NCBI GenBank assembly: GCA_938049385.1
Contig: CALIBQ010000069.1
Span: 1-51,980 of the forward strand
Source: an uncultured Anaerolineae bacterium
GTDB taxonomy: Bacteria; Chloroflexota; Anaerolineae; JACIWP01
DNA length: 51,980 bases
Direction of reading: 5' to 3'
Both the position numbers and the translations under genes were made by a program. Below, piece by piece: positions 34,630 through 44,382 of the stretch. Position 1 is the first letter of the stretch; every line of letters begins with the position of its first letter. The notes under the pieces were generated by a model. The model was not told the origin of the DNA, made no database searches, and worked only from the letters and a program-made list of their open reading frames with translations.

Positions 34630-35690
34630 AATTCATCACGCGCATCCTTCGGCCCGAACAGGTTCGCGAGCTGGTCACGCTTTTCCTAATCGTCATCATC
34701 GTACTGGGCTTCGGCGCCTTTCTGAAGGACTACTACACCGGGCGCACCTTTGTCCGCATCTCCACCAGCATTGCGATTATCGCAGTGGTCGCCATGGCCC
34801 AGACGCTGGTGGCCATCACACGCAACATTGACCTCTCGCTGGGTTCTATCGTTGGGTTCTGCGCCTTTTTCCTGGGTGTCCAGCTCTCGTATCACCACGA
34901 GATCGGCCCGGTGCCGGCGGCGCTTATCGCCATTGCGGTGGGCACTGCAATGGGATTGATCAACGGTCTCATTATCGCCTACGGTCGGGTGCCGGCCATC
35001 ATTACCACGCTCGGCACCATGGCCATCTACCGCACCGCCATTGTCTTCTACTCCGCCCCAGAGGGCGGCATCGTCTCTGCCCACCGCTTGCCCCTTTGGG
35101 CGCGCCAGTTTGCAAGCTGGAGCATCTTTAAGATGGGCGATCTCGACTTTCGAGTAATGGTGGGCATTGCCATCCTGGTGGTCATCATCTTCCAGTTGAT
35201 ACTGACATATCTGCCGTACGGCCGCCGGCTGTACGCCATCGGCTCTAACCCCGAGGCAGCGCGCATCGCCGGCTTCCCTGCCCAGCGCATCGTCTTTATC
35301 GCCTATCTGATCGGCGGCGCGCTGGCCGGCCTGGGCGGCTACCTGTTCCTGCTCCAGTATGGGAACCTGATGGTCCTCGCCGGCGTGGGGTTGGAATTTG
35401 ATGCCGTTGCGGCCGCGGTGGTGGGCGGCGTGAACATCTTTGGTGGAACAGGCACAGCCATCGGCGCCTTCCTCGGTGCAACGCTCATCGGGACCCTGGA
35501 CTACAGCCTGCGGCGTTGGCCGGCCATCAGCGAGTTCTGGCGCAACGCCATCCTTGGCTTGCTCATCCTGCTCGCCGTCGCGACGGACAGCGCCATCATG
35601 GCCCGCTTGCGCCTGATGTGGGCACGTGCCGCCGCCGCCATGACCATGGAGCTGGCGGAATCGAAGACCAGCTCCTCGCCGCAGGCGTAA
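34626..35690 (+). CDS. Sugar ABC transporter permease 1 (CUT2 family)
   Basis: 354-residue inner-membrane protein with about nine hydrophobic segments. The CUT2 signatures [28 protein letters not shown] and [16 protein letters not shown] are present, as is the cytoplasmic [12 protein letters not shown] loop that contacts the ATPase. Rhamnose importers use two different permeases, as here. Its ATG overlaps the ATPase stop by 4 bp. Confidence 0.9.
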   Translation: MKFITRILRPEQVRELVTLFLIVIIVLGFGAFLKDYYTGRTFVRISTSIAIIAVVAMAQTLVAITRNIDLSLGSIVGFCAFFLGVQLSYHHEIGPVPAALIAIAVGTAMGLINGLIIAYGRVPAIITTLGTMAIYRTAIVFYSAPEGGIVSAHRLPLWARQFASWSIFKMGDLDFRVMVGIAILVVIIFQLILTYLPYGRRLYAIGSNPEAARIAGFPAQRIVFIAYLIGGALAGLGGYLFLLQYGNLMVLAGVGLEFDAVAAAVVGGVNIFGGTGTAIGAFLGATLIGTLDYSLRRWPAISEFWRNAILGLLILLAVATDSAIMARLRLMWARAAAAMTMELAESKTSSSPQA

Positions 35691-35745
35691 TCGTTCGGAG
35701 AAGCAAGCGGACTACTGAATCAACGAGACGAGGAGGAAGATATCC

Positions 35746-36798
<1,053 letters not shown>

Positions 36799-36873
36799 GA
36801 ACGCCAACAGTCAGTATACCATCGCGAGAATTGGTCCACCACACCATGAGTTAAGGAGAAGGAGGAAGTAAGT

Positions 36874-38025
36874 ATGAAAGCGATTGCCATGCGTCTCATC
36901 GCTGTACTAGTGATCCTGAGCCTGGTGCTCACCGCTTGTGCGCCGGCCGCCACGCCTGCGCCAACCCAACCGCCGACCCAGGCACCGACCCAACCGCCGA
37001 CCGCGGCGCCAACCCAAGCCCCAACCGCGGCGCCGACCAAAGCGGCCGGGCCGGTAAAGGCAACCCCGGGCAAGAAGGTGGACATGGTGCTCCTGCCCAA
37101 GTTCCTGGGCAACATCGTCTTCGACCAGGCCTATGCCGGCGCTCAGGAGGCCCACAAGGAGCTTCAGAACCCCGGCCAGCTCCAGTTCCTCGGCCCCACG
37201 CCTGAGAACAGCGTCGCCGGCCAGATCGAGATCATCACCGCCGCCACCACCCAGCGCGTCAACGCCATCATGATCTCCAACAACGCCGGCGACCAGATCG
37301 TCCCCGCCGTCAAGAAGGCCCGCGAGGCCGGCATCACCGTCGTCACCTGGGACTCCCCCATCCCCTCCGCTGAGGGCGAGCAGGTCTTCGTCGCCCAGGT
37401 CGACTTCAACGAGACCGGCCGCGTCATGGCCGAAATGGCCCTCCACATCCTCGGCGAGGGCGGCGGCAAGCTGGCCATCCTCTCCGCCTCCCCAGACGCC
37501 GCCAACCAGAACGCCTGGATCGCCGCCTTCAAAGAGGTGCTCAAGACCGACCCCAAGTACTCCAAGCTCGAGCTCCTCGACATCGTCTACGGCAATGACC
37601 AGTTCGAGGACTCCTACCGCCAGGCCCTCGCCCTCGTCGACAAGTACCCCGACATGAGGCTCATCATGGCCCCCACCACCATCGGCATCGCCGCCGCCTC
37701 CAAGGCCATGCAGGATGAGGGCCTCTGCGATAAGGTCAAGGTCTCCGGCCTCGGCCTGCCCGTCGAGATGGTCTCCTACACCCTCAACGGCTGCGCCCCT
37801 GAGTTCGCCCTCTGGAGCTTCACCGACCTCGGCTACCTGACCTACTACGTCACCTACCTCCTCGCCACCGGCGCCATCAAGGGCGAGATCGGCGAACGCT
37901 TCGAGGCCGGCCGCATGGGCACCTACACCATCGAGAAAGACCCCACCCGCCCCGTCGGCCTGCGCGTCCTCATGGGCCCCTTCTCGATCTACAACAAGGA
38001 CAACGTCGAGGCTGAGGCCAAGTAG
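36874..38025 (+). CDS. Sugar ABC transporter substrate-binding lipoprotein (RhaS-like)
   Basis: 383-residue exported binding protein. The signal peptide ends in lipobox LTAC (cysteine near residue 22). A 36-residue Pro/Thr/Ala/Gln linker made of PTQPPTQAP-like repeats (36956-37047) tethers the domain, as is common in Chloroflexi and Gram-positives. The type 1 periplasmic-binding fold includes [34 protein letters not shown] and [16 protein letters not shown], close to RhaS. Leucine, valine and isoleucine codons end almost only in C (CTC, GTC, ATC) from about 37140 on, unlike neighbours, which suggests selection for very high expression. A strong hairpin follows the gene. Confidence 0.9.
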   Translation: MKAIAMRLIAVLVILSLVLTACAPAATPAPTQPPTQAPTQPPTAAPTQAPTAAPTKAAGPVKATPGKKVDMVLLPKFLGNIVFDQAYAGAQEAHKELQNPGQLQFLGPTPENSVAGQIEIITAATTQRVNAIMISNNAGDQIVPAVKKAREAGITVVTWDSPIPSAEGEQVFVAQVDFNETGRVMAEMALHILGEGGGKLAILSASPDAANQNAWIAAFKEVLKTDPKYSKLELLDIVYGNDQFEDSYRQALALVDKYPDMRLIMAPTTIGIAAASKAMQDEGLCDKVKVSGLGLPVEMVSYTLNGCAPEFALWSFTDLGYLTYYVTYLLATGAIKGEIGERFEAGRMGTYTIEKDPTRPVGLRVLMGPFSIYNKDNVEAEAK

Positions 38026-38044
38026 CACCCCGATGGGCACATCC

Positions 38045-38082
38045 GCCGATGGGTATCAGGCCGTGTCCTGATACCCATCGGC
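38045..38082 (+). terminator. Strong hairpin after the binding-protein gene (partial terminator or mRNA stabiliser)
   Basis: GCCGATGGGTATCAGG (38045-38060) and its exact complement (38067-38082) form a 16-bp perfect stem with a CCGTGT loop. Only CTTATT follows, not a full U-run. Hairpins here often protect binding-protein mRNA and reduce downstream transcription. Confidence 0.65.
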
Positions 38083-38144
38083 CTTATTAGGGGAGGAATA
38101 GACGCTGGCATGCTCCCCCAGGCACTATTCAGCGGAGGTTATCC

Positions 38145-39245
38145 ATGAACTCGAAAGAGCGCGTCAAAATCGCCCTGACCCGCAAGGGACTGCCCGATCG
38201 CGTCCCTATCCAGTTTGACCTGTCGCGCGCCCTGGCGGAGAAATTCTGTCAGAAATACGGCATCCAGCCGCATTTCACCACGGCGTACTACGAGGACGTT
38301 ACCTACCGTATCTCCAACAATGATCTGCGGGTGGCCATGGGCAGTGACTGCGTGGTGGTCGGCGCCAGCCTGCCGCGCGGCTATCAGCACCCGACCGACG
38401 AAGAGGGCAACATCATCAACGAGTTCGGGATGAAGATGCGGCAGGGGCCGATTTACATGGAGGTGATTCAGCACCCCATGGCCCATGTAACTGACCCGAA
38501 AGAGGTCGAGGAATTTCCTTTCCCTGACCCGCTGGCCGATGGACGCTATGACGACGCCGCGTACTACATCGAGAAGTACAAGGACGAATACTTTATCATC
38601 GGCGACATGGAACTGACCATGTTCGACATGATGCAGCAGTTGGTGGGGCTGGAGAAACTGCTGATCGACATGGCGCGCGGCGAGCCGTATATTGACGTGT
38701 TGATTGATAAGTGCAAGGACTTCGCCCTCGCTGTGGGCAAAAAGCTGGTATCTATGGGGGTGGACGGCATCTGGGCCGGCGACGATTTCGGCTCTCAACA
38801 GGGCATGCTGATCTCCCCCAACATGTGGCGCAAATACTTCAAAGAGCGCTACCGTCAAGTATACGCCGAGCTGAAAGCCATTAACCCGGATGTCATCATC
38901 ATGCAGCACTGCGACGGCGCGGTGGCCCCCATCCTGGGCGAGTGGGCCGACGTGGGCATGGAAGTCTTCAACCCCGTCCAGCCCAATGTCCCCGGCCACG
39001 AACCGGAGGAGCTGAAGACCAAATTTGGCGACCGCATCTCCTTCTGGGGAGCGATTGACCAGCAGTGGCTTCTGCCGTTCGGCACACCGGAACAGATAGA
39101 GGAAGACGTCAAGCAGAAGATCGCGGTGCTGGGGCGCGGCGGCGGCTATATGATTGCGCCGGCCCACATCATCCAGGCCGACACGCCCATGGAAAACGTC
39201 GAAGCCTTCATCGCCGCGGCTATGAAGCACGGCGTGTACAAATAG
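38145..39245 (+). CDS. Uroporphyrinogen decarboxylase-like (MtaA/CmuA superfamily) protein
   Basis: 366-residue TIM barrel of the UroD superfamily. It starts MNSKERVKIALTRKGLPDRVPIQFD. It carries GIWAGDDFGSQQGMLISPNMWRKYF and IIMQHCDGAVAPIL, then PGHEPEELKTKFGDRISFWGAID in pieces. The H-x-D/C-rich MQHCDG segment is where methyltransferase members bind zinc. True HemE residues are not all present, and no haem genes are near. Such genes recur beside sugar-catabolism operons with no known activity; a methyl transfer or lyase role on a modified sugar is possible. It lies between the importer and the oxidoreductases. Confidence 0.75.
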   Translation: MNSKERVKIALTRKGLPDRVPIQFDLSRALAEKFCQKYGIQPHFTTAYYEDVTYRISNNDLRVAMGSDCVVVGASLPRGYQHPTDEEGNIINEFGMKMRQGPIYMEVIQHPMAHVTDPKEVEEFPFPDPLADGRYDDAAYYIEKYKDEYFIIGDMELTMFDMMQQLVGLEKLLIDMARGEPYIDVLIDKCKDFALAVGKKLVSMGVDGIWAGDDFGSQQGMLISPNMWRKYFKERYRQVYAELKAINPDVIIMQHCDGAVAPILGEWADVGMEVFNPVQPNVPGHEPEELKTKFGDRISFWGAIDQQWLLPFGTPEQIEEDVKQKIAVLGRGGGYMIAPAHIIQADTPMENVEAFIAAAMKHGVYK

Positions 39246-39278
39246 CCCATCCATCGGAGCATGCAGGAGGATATGGCC

Positions 39279-40037
39279 ATGCGGTTGAAAGGCAAGGTTG
39301 CCATTGTGACCGGCGCCACGCGCGGCATCGGCAGGGCCATCGCTGTGCGCTTCGGACAGGAAGGCGCGCGGGTGGCAGTGGTCGGAAGGAGCGAGCCGGA
39401 GGGATTGGAAACCGTCCGACAGATTGAGGAAGCCGGCTCCGAGGCGATCTTCATCCAGGCCGACGTCTCCGACAAGGCCCAGGTGGATGCTATGGTGCAG
39501 AAGGTGCTCGAGAAGTGGGGCACCATTGACATCCTGGTCAACAACGCCGGCATCTGCCCCTTCGCCGAATTCCTTGATATCACGGAAGAACTGTGGGATC
39601 GGGTCCTGGACACGAACCTGAAGGGCTATTTCCTCTGTTCCCAAGCTGTGGCACGCGTGATGATTGAGAAAGGCGTCAAGGGACGCATCATCGCCGTCAG
39701 CTCCATATCCTCGGAATTCGGCGGGCGCCAGCAGGCGCACTACTGCGCCTCCAAGGCCGGCATCAACCTGCTCATCAAGTCCATGGCCATTGCCCTGGGT
39801 CCATACGGCATCACCTGCAACGCCGTACTGCCGGGTACCGTGGAAACCGACATCAACCGGCACGTGCTGGCACAGCCGGAGGTGCGCGCCTACTGGGAAA
39901 AGCGCGCACCGCTGGGTGGCATCGGCCGGCCGGAGGACATTGCCGGCCCAGTCCTCTTCTTCGCCAGCGATGACGCAAGCTGGTGCACCGGCTCCATGCT
40001 CGTCGTGGACGGTGGGACTTCGGTCTTCCTCCAGTAG
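39279..40037 (+). CDS. Short-chain dehydrogenase, possible L-rhamnose 1-dehydrogenase
   Basis: 252-residue SDR. The cofactor motif is TGATRGIGRAIA, followed by NNAGICPFAEF, the catalytic serine in AVSSISSEFGG and Y-x-x-x-K in HYCASKAG. VVGRSEPEG after the second strand lacks the acidic residue that selects NAD, so NADP use is possible. Similarity to sugar 1-dehydrogenases of the L-rhamnose/L-fucose group is from memory and context. Three ATGs are in frame; the one at 39279 has AGGAGG 8 nt ahead. A lactonase-like gene follows at 22 bp, which fits oxidation of a sugar to a lactone. Confidence 0.8.
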   Translation: MRLKGKVAIVTGATRGIGRAIAVRFGQEGARVAVVGRSEPEGLETVRQIEEAGSEAIFIQADVSDKAQVDAMVQKVLEKWGTIDILVNNAGICPFAEFLDITEELWDRVLDTNLKGYFLCSQAVARVMIEKGVKGRIIAVSSISSEFGGRQQAHYCASKAGINLLIKSMAIALGPYGITCNAVLPGTVETDINRHVLAQPEVRAYWEKRAPLGGIGRPEDIAGPVLFFASDDASWCTGSMLVVDGGTSVFLQ

Positions 40038-40059
40038 CAGACAGAGAAGGAAGGCACAC

Positions 40060-40839
40060 ATGGCAACGTACAGCATTAAGGCCATCAAGTACTGCGAACA
40101 AAGCGTCCCCGGGCCGCAGATGTTCTACATGTCGCGCTGGGGCGAATGGATGGTGGCGGATTTCTTCCTGTTTGTCCTGCGCCGGGACGATGGGGCGGTC
40201 ATGCTGATTGACACCGGCGTGCGGGACGTGAACGAGATTCAGCCGCTGGTCGTCGCCGGTGTCGGCCACGAGGGGCGCTTCCGCATGGACATGGAGACCC
40301 AGAATATTCCCCTTCTGCTCCGCAGAGAGGGCATTGACCCGGCGCAGGTGGAGTACGTCTTCATCACTCACCTGCACTACGACCACTGCTCCAACGCCAA
40401 GCTGTTCCCCAACGCCAAATTTGTCGTGTCGCGCACCGGTTGGCACCTGACGCTGGACCCGCCTCACCCTGCGCTGGTGCCGGACATCCTTTTCCCGCGC
40501 GATGTATTGGCATACTTCGCCGGCGAGGCCCGCGACCGCCTCATACTGGCCGATGACGAGGCACCGGAAATCGTCCCCGGCATCGGCGCCTTCTACATCG
40601 GCGGCCACACGCTCTGCAGTCAGGCCATCACCGTGCAGACCAAGCAGGGCGTTGCTGTTTTCCCCGGCGATACCATCTTCTACTATGAGAACCTGGAAAA
40701 GAACCACCCGGTCGGGCTGGCGGTCAATATCGCGCAGTGCTACCAAGCCATGGAGCGGGTGCGGAAAATCGCCGATATTTTCGTCCCACCCCATGACCCC
40801 TTGCTCCTTCAGCGCTATCCGGATGGGGTGATTGTCTGA
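40060..40839 (+). CDS. Metallo-beta-lactamase-fold hydrolase (lactonase-like)
   Basis: 259-residue MBL-fold protein. The metal motif is THLHYDHCSN (H-x-H-x-D-H), with the second histidine in IGGHTLCSQ, aspartate in FPGDTIFYY and histidine in VPPHDPLL. It resembles N-acyl-homoserine-lactone lactonases and other small lactonases. Beside two sugar-oxidising SDR genes, a sugar-lactone substrate is more likely than a signal molecule; this is inferred from position. AAGGAAGG precedes the ATG at 40060. Confidence 0.8.
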   Translation: MATYSIKAIKYCEQSVPGPQMFYMSRWGEWMVADFFLFVLRRDDGAVMLIDTGVRDVNEIQPLVVAGVGHEGRFRMDMETQNIPLLLRREGIDPAQVEYVFITHLHYDHCSNAKLFPNAKFVVSRTGWHLTLDPPHPALVPDILFPRDVLAYFAGEARDRLILADDEAPEIVPGIGAFYIGGHTLCSQAITVQTKQGVAVFPGDTIFYYENLEKNHPVGLAVNIAQCYQAMERVRKIADIFVPPHDPLLLQRYPDGVIV

Positions 40840-40875
40840 CAAACCGCCTTACATCGAGGAGGGAACAAGCCCATC

Positions 40876-41247
40876 ATGTCGAAGCTGGAAATCTCGCACC
40901 TCGACTCCTGCACGGTCTATCATCTGCCTGGCCGGGACTGGTACTATCTCCTTGGGCCGCTGAACAGCCAGGCGCGCAATCTGGCCTTCGGCGTGGCGGA
41001 GTTCCCCGCCGGCACCATGGCCGCCGCCCATACCCATTCCGGCGAAGAAGAAATCATCTTCATCCTCTCGGGAAGCGGCGGCATCATCGCCGACGGCGAG
41101 GAAATCCCTCTCAAGCCCGGCACAGCGGTCTTCATCCCCGCCGGCCAGCCCCACCAGATTCGCGCCGACGCCGAAGCGCCACTGCGGCTAGTCACGGTGT
41201 TCTCGCCGCCCGTTACACCGGGCGCCTACGACCCGGGCAAACGCTGA
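40876..41247 (+). CDS. Cupin-domain protein
   Basis: 123-residue single-domain cupin. Motif 1 is HTHSGEEEIIFILSG, with ligands H52, H54 and E58; motif 2 is PAGQPHQI with H92. All four metal ligands are present, so it may be an isomerase, epimerase or lyase on a sugar or sugar acid, or a binding protein. It lies 36 bp after the MBL-fold gene and 29 bp before an SDR. The specific role is unknown. Confidence 0.82.
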   Translation: MSKLEISHLDSCTVYHLPGRDWYYLLGPLNSQARNLAFGVAEFPAGTMAAAHTHSGEEEIIFILSGSGGIIADGEEIPLKPGTAVFIPAGQPHQIRADAEAPLRLVTVFSPPVTPGAYDPGKR

Positions 41248-41276
41248 TGTTTGGCCCGATGTAGAGAAAGGGTTCC

Positions 41277-42020
41277 ATGAACGAGCGATACCTGGAGGGC
41301 AGAACCGCATTGGTCACGGGAGCCGGCCGCGGGCTGGGCCGGGCCATCAGCCGGCGGCTCGCCAGGCTGGGCGCGGAGGTCATTCTAGCGGACATTGACC
41401 AGGCGGCCCTGACGGAATCCGCCCATCTCATCTCCGAAGAGGGCGGCCGGCCCTCAACCCGCATCTTCGATGTATCGAACGCGGAGGAGGTGCGCGCCGT
41501 CTTCGCCGGCCTTCCGCAACTGCACATCCTGGTCAACAACGCCGGCATCTGCCCTCTGACCCCTGTGGAACAAATCAGCGAATCCGAATGGGACCGTGTG
41601 CTGAACATCAATCTCAAGGGCGCGTTCTTGTGCACCCAGGCCGCCCTGCCCCTTCTGCGTGCGGCCGGCTGGGGCAGGGTCATCAACATCTCTTCCCTTG
41701 CCGGCCAGATGGGCGGCATCGCCGTCGGGGTGCACTACGCCGCCAGCAAGGCCGGGCTTCTGGGCCTGACCAAATCCTTCGCCCGACTGCTGGCGCCGCA
41801 CGGCATCACGGTCAACGCCATCGCGCCGGCGACGCTGGAAACCGACCTGACCGCGCAGTGGCCGGCGGAACTGCGGCGGGACCTGGGACAGCGCATGTCC
41901 ATCGGCCGGCTTATCCGGCCGGATGAGGTGGCAGAAGCAGTGGCGTTCCTGTGTTCGCCGGTGGCAGACCCCATCACCGGCGCCACCATTGACATCAATG
42001 CCGGCCTGCTGATGCGCTAG
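41277..42020 (+). CDS. Short-chain dehydrogenase/reductase
   Basis: 247-residue classical SDR. It has TGAGRGLGRAIS, an acidic residue in ILADIDQAA that favours NAD, NNAGICPLTP, catalytic serine in NISSLAGQMGG and Y-x-x-x-K in HYAASKAG. The second SDR of the cluster, it differs from the one at 39279 in cofactor pocket, so the two probably oxidise different alcohol groups or intermediates. It precedes the second E1 alpha by 26 bp. Confidence 0.88.
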   Translation: MNERYLEGRTALVTGAGRGLGRAISRRLARLGAEVILADIDQAALTESAHLISEEGGRPSTRIFDVSNAEEVRAVFAGLPQLHILVNNAGICPLTPVEQISESEWDRVLNINLKGAFLCTQAALPLLRAAGWGRVINISSLAGQMGGIAVGVHYAASKAGLLGLTKSFARLLAPHGITVNAIAPATLETDLTAQWPAELRRDLGQRMSIGRLIRPDEVAEAVAFLCSPVADPITGATIDINAGLLMR

Positions 42021-42046
42021 GATGCACTGAACGGAGCACAAGGCAA

Positions 42047-43012
42047 ATGACACTGGATCGTGCCAAACTCGCCGATATGTACTACCGCATGTGGCTCATC
42101 CGCCACTTTGAAGCGCGCGCCCGCTGGCTCTTCCAGCAGGACCTGGTGCGCGGCTCGACCCATACGTACACCGGTGAAGAAGCTGTGGCGGTCGGCGCCT
42201 GTGCCGCGCTGAACCGCGATGACTACATCACCAGCACCCATCGCGGGCACGGGCACTGCCTGGCGAAAGGGGGCGACCCGCGCCGCATGATGGCCGAACT
42301 GCTGGGCAAGGCGACGGGATACTGCAAGGGCAAGGGCGGCTCCATGCATATCGCCGATTTGGACCTGGGCATCCTGGGGGCCAACGGCATCGTCGGCGGC
42401 GGCATTGCTATCGCCACCGGCGCGGCCTACTCCGCCAAGGTGCGCGGCACCCGCCAAGTGGTGGTCTGCTTTTTCGGCGACGGGGCCGCCAACCAAGGGG
42501 TACTGTTGGAAGCCGGCAATATGGCCGCCCTCTGGAAGCTCCCTGTTATATACCTCTGCGAGGAGAACCAGTACGCCGAATTCAGCCCCAGCCGGCCCTT
42601 CTTCGCCGTGGAGCGCCTCGAACAGCGAGCGCTGGGCCTTGGCATGGAGGGGATTCCCGTGGACGGCAACGACGTGCTGGCGGTGTATGAGACGGTACGC
42701 CAGGCCGTGGAACGGGCGCGCGCCGGCCAGGGTCCTTCCTTCATCGTCGCCAAGACCTACCGTTGGGAAGGCCATACCGTCGGTGACCCCCTCACCTATC
42801 GGCCGGCCGGCGAGGCAGAGCAGTGGAAGACGCCGGAGCGCGACCCTATCGCTCGCTTCGGCAAATACCTGGTGGAACAGGCCGGCTTCTCGCCGGCGGA
42901 GCTGGAAGAGATGAATCAGCGCGCCGAGGCGGAGATCGAGGCCGCGGTGCTGTTCGCCATGGAAAGCCCGGAGCCGGCGATCGCTACCCTTTGGGAAGAC
43001 GTCTACGCGTGA
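42047..43012 (+). CDS. 2-oxoacid dehydrogenase E1 alpha subunit, copy 2
   Basis: 321-residue paralog of the protein at 26434. It has MYYRMWLIRHFEARARWLF, STHRGHGHCLAKG, CKGKGGSMHIADLD and the ThDP motif GDGAANQG...CEENQYA, here with the standard GDG. It is closer in style to acetoin dehydrogenase AcoA. Unlike copy 1 it has an E1 beta partner but no E2 next to it, so it either shares the E2 at 28433 or works without the lipoyl relay. Confidence 0.9.
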   Translation: MTLDRAKLADMYYRMWLIRHFEARARWLFQQDLVRGSTHTYTGEEAVAVGACAALNRDDYITSTHRGHGHCLAKGGDPRRMMAELLGKATGYCKGKGGSMHIADLDLGILGANGIVGGGIAIATGAAYSAKVRGTRQVVVCFFGDGAANQGVLLEAGNMAALWKLPVIYLCEENQYAEFSPSRPFFAVERLEQRALGLGMEGIPVDGNDVLAVYETVRQAVERARAGQGPSFIVAKTYRWEGHTVGDPLTYRPAGEAEQWKTPERDPIARFGKYLVEQAGFSPAELEEMNQRAEAEIEAAVLFAMESPEPAIATLWEDVYA

Positions 43013-43024
43013 GGATGCGTCAGC

Positions 43025-44008
43025 ATGGCCATACGTGAGATCAGCTATCGGGATGCCATCAACGAAGCCCTGCGCGAGGAGATGGAGCGCGACCCGACTG
43101 TATGCATCTTCGGGGAAGATGTCGGACGGTACGGCGGGCCGTTCCAGGTAACGCGCGGCCTGTATGAGCGCTTTGGCGAATGGCGCGTGCGCGACACGCC
43201 TATTTCGGAAGAGGGGTTCACCGGCATGGCTGTCGGTGCCGCCATGACCGGCCTGCGCCCCGTGGTCGAGATCATGTACAACGATTTCGTCACCCTGGCC
43301 ATGGACCAGATCATCAACCAGGCGGCCAAGGCGCGCTACATGTTCGGCGGCAAGGCTCGCGTTCCTATGGTCATCCGCACCCAAGGGGGCGCTGGCCGCG
43401 GCAACGCCGCCCAGCATTCCCAGAGCCTGGAAATGTGGTTCGTCCATATCCCAGGCCTCATCGTCATCCAGCCGTCCACCCCGTACGATGCCAAGGGCCT
43501 GCTCAAGTCTGCCATCCGCAACGACAACCCGGTCATTTTTATCGAGCATAAACTGCTCTACATCACTACCGGGCCGGTGCCGGAGGAAGAGTACCTGATA
43601 CCCATTGGTGTGGCAGATATCAAGCGCGCCGGCGATGATGTCACCATCGTCGCCACCTCGCGCATGGTGCACTTTGCCCTACAGGCCGCCGGCGAACTGG
43701 AAAAAGAGGGCATTCAGGCGGAGGTCATTGACCCGCGCACGCTGAAGCCGTTAGATATCGAGACCATCGTGCGGTCAGTCAAAAAGACCGGCCGGCTGGT
43801 GGTGGTCAACGAAGGTCATCTCACCGGCGGCTTCACCGCCGAAGTGGCCGCCCGCGTCCAGCGCGAAGCATTCGATTGGCTCGATGCCCCTATCATGCAG
43901 GTAGCGACGGAAGATGTGCCCATCCCGTACAACCGCCAGCTTGAATGGGAGGCTATGCCCAGCGCGGCCGATATCATCCAAGCCGTAAAGTCGGTCGTCT
44001 ACCGCTGA
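43025..44008 (+). CDS. 2-oxoacid dehydrogenase E1 beta subunit, copy 2
   Basis: 327-residue partner of copy 2 E1 alpha. It has CIFGEDVGRYGGPFQVTRGL, DTPISEEGFTGMAVGAAMTG with the catalytic glutamate, RTQGGAGRGNAAQHSQ and EVIDPRTLKPLD. The spacing of 12 bp and shared order with E1 alpha show one complex. rhaM begins 25 bp later, so a thiamine-dependent step is embedded in the rhamnose genes. Confidence 0.92.
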   Translation: MAIREISYRDAINEALREEMERDPTVCIFGEDVGRYGGPFQVTRGLYERFGEWRVRDTPISEEGFTGMAVGAAMTGLRPVVEIMYNDFVTLAMDQIINQAAKARYMFGGKARVPMVIRTQGGAGRGNAAQHSQSLEMWFVHIPGLIVIQPSTPYDAKGLLKSAIRNDNPVIFIEHKLLYITTGPVPEEEYLIPIGVADIKRAGDDVTIVATSRMVHFALQAAGELEKEGIQAEVIDPRTLKPLDIETIVRSVKKTGRLVVVNEGHLTGGFTAEVAARVQREAFDWLDAPIMQVATEDVPIPYNRQLEWEAMPSAADIIQAVKSVVYR

Positions 44009-44033
44009 TTCGCATAAAGGAGGAAATACTACA

Positions 44034-44357
44034 ATGAAGCGCGTCGCCTTTCTGCTGAAGGTCAAGCCCGACAAGATCGAGGAATACAAGCGCATCCACC
44101 AGAACGTATGGCCGGAAATGCTGGATGCCCTGCGCCGCAACGGCTGGCACAACTATTCGCTCTTCATGCGCGATGACGGCCTGCTGTTCGGCTATTTCGA
44201 GACGCCAGAGAGCTTCCAGGCGGCGCTGGCCGGCATGGCCAAGGAAGAGGTCAATAAGCGCTGGCAGGATATGATGGCCCCCTTCTTCGAAGGGCTGACC
44301 GGCGCGCATGCCGACCAGAGCATGATCGAACTGGAAGAGGTATTCCATCTGGATTAA
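44034..44357 (+). CDS. rhaM: L-rhamnose mutarotase
   Basis: 107-residue dimeric alpha/beta-barrel protein that interconverts alpha and beta L-rhamnose. It has the family start [20 protein letters not shown], then [23 protein letters not shown] in parts, [15 protein letters not shown] and the terminal [11 protein letters not shown]. The catalytic histidine lies in the NGWHNYS segment. AAGGAGG precedes the ATG. It is 25 bp upstream of rhaA and is the best single marker that the cluster handles L-rhamnose. Confidence 0.93.
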   Translation: MKRVAFLLKVKPDKIEEYKRIHQNVWPEMLDALRRNGWHNYSLFMRDDGLLFGYFETPESFQAALAGMAKEEVNKRWQDMMAPFFEGLTGAHADQSMIELEEVFHLD

Positions 44358-44382
44358 TGCGCCGCATTATACGAGGTGCCCA

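Noticed and set aside
36956-37047. CRISPR-like or minisatellite tandem repeat
   Set aside because: The repeats are in frame and encode the Pro/Thr/Ala linker of a lipoprotein; there are no spacers. No CRISPR array exists in the window.
44355-44369. Palindrome TAATGCGCCGCATTA between rhaM and rhaA as an operator or terminator
   Set aside because: It includes the rhaM stop codon, would give only a 5-bp RNA stem, has no U-tract, and no promoter lies beside it; it may be chance.
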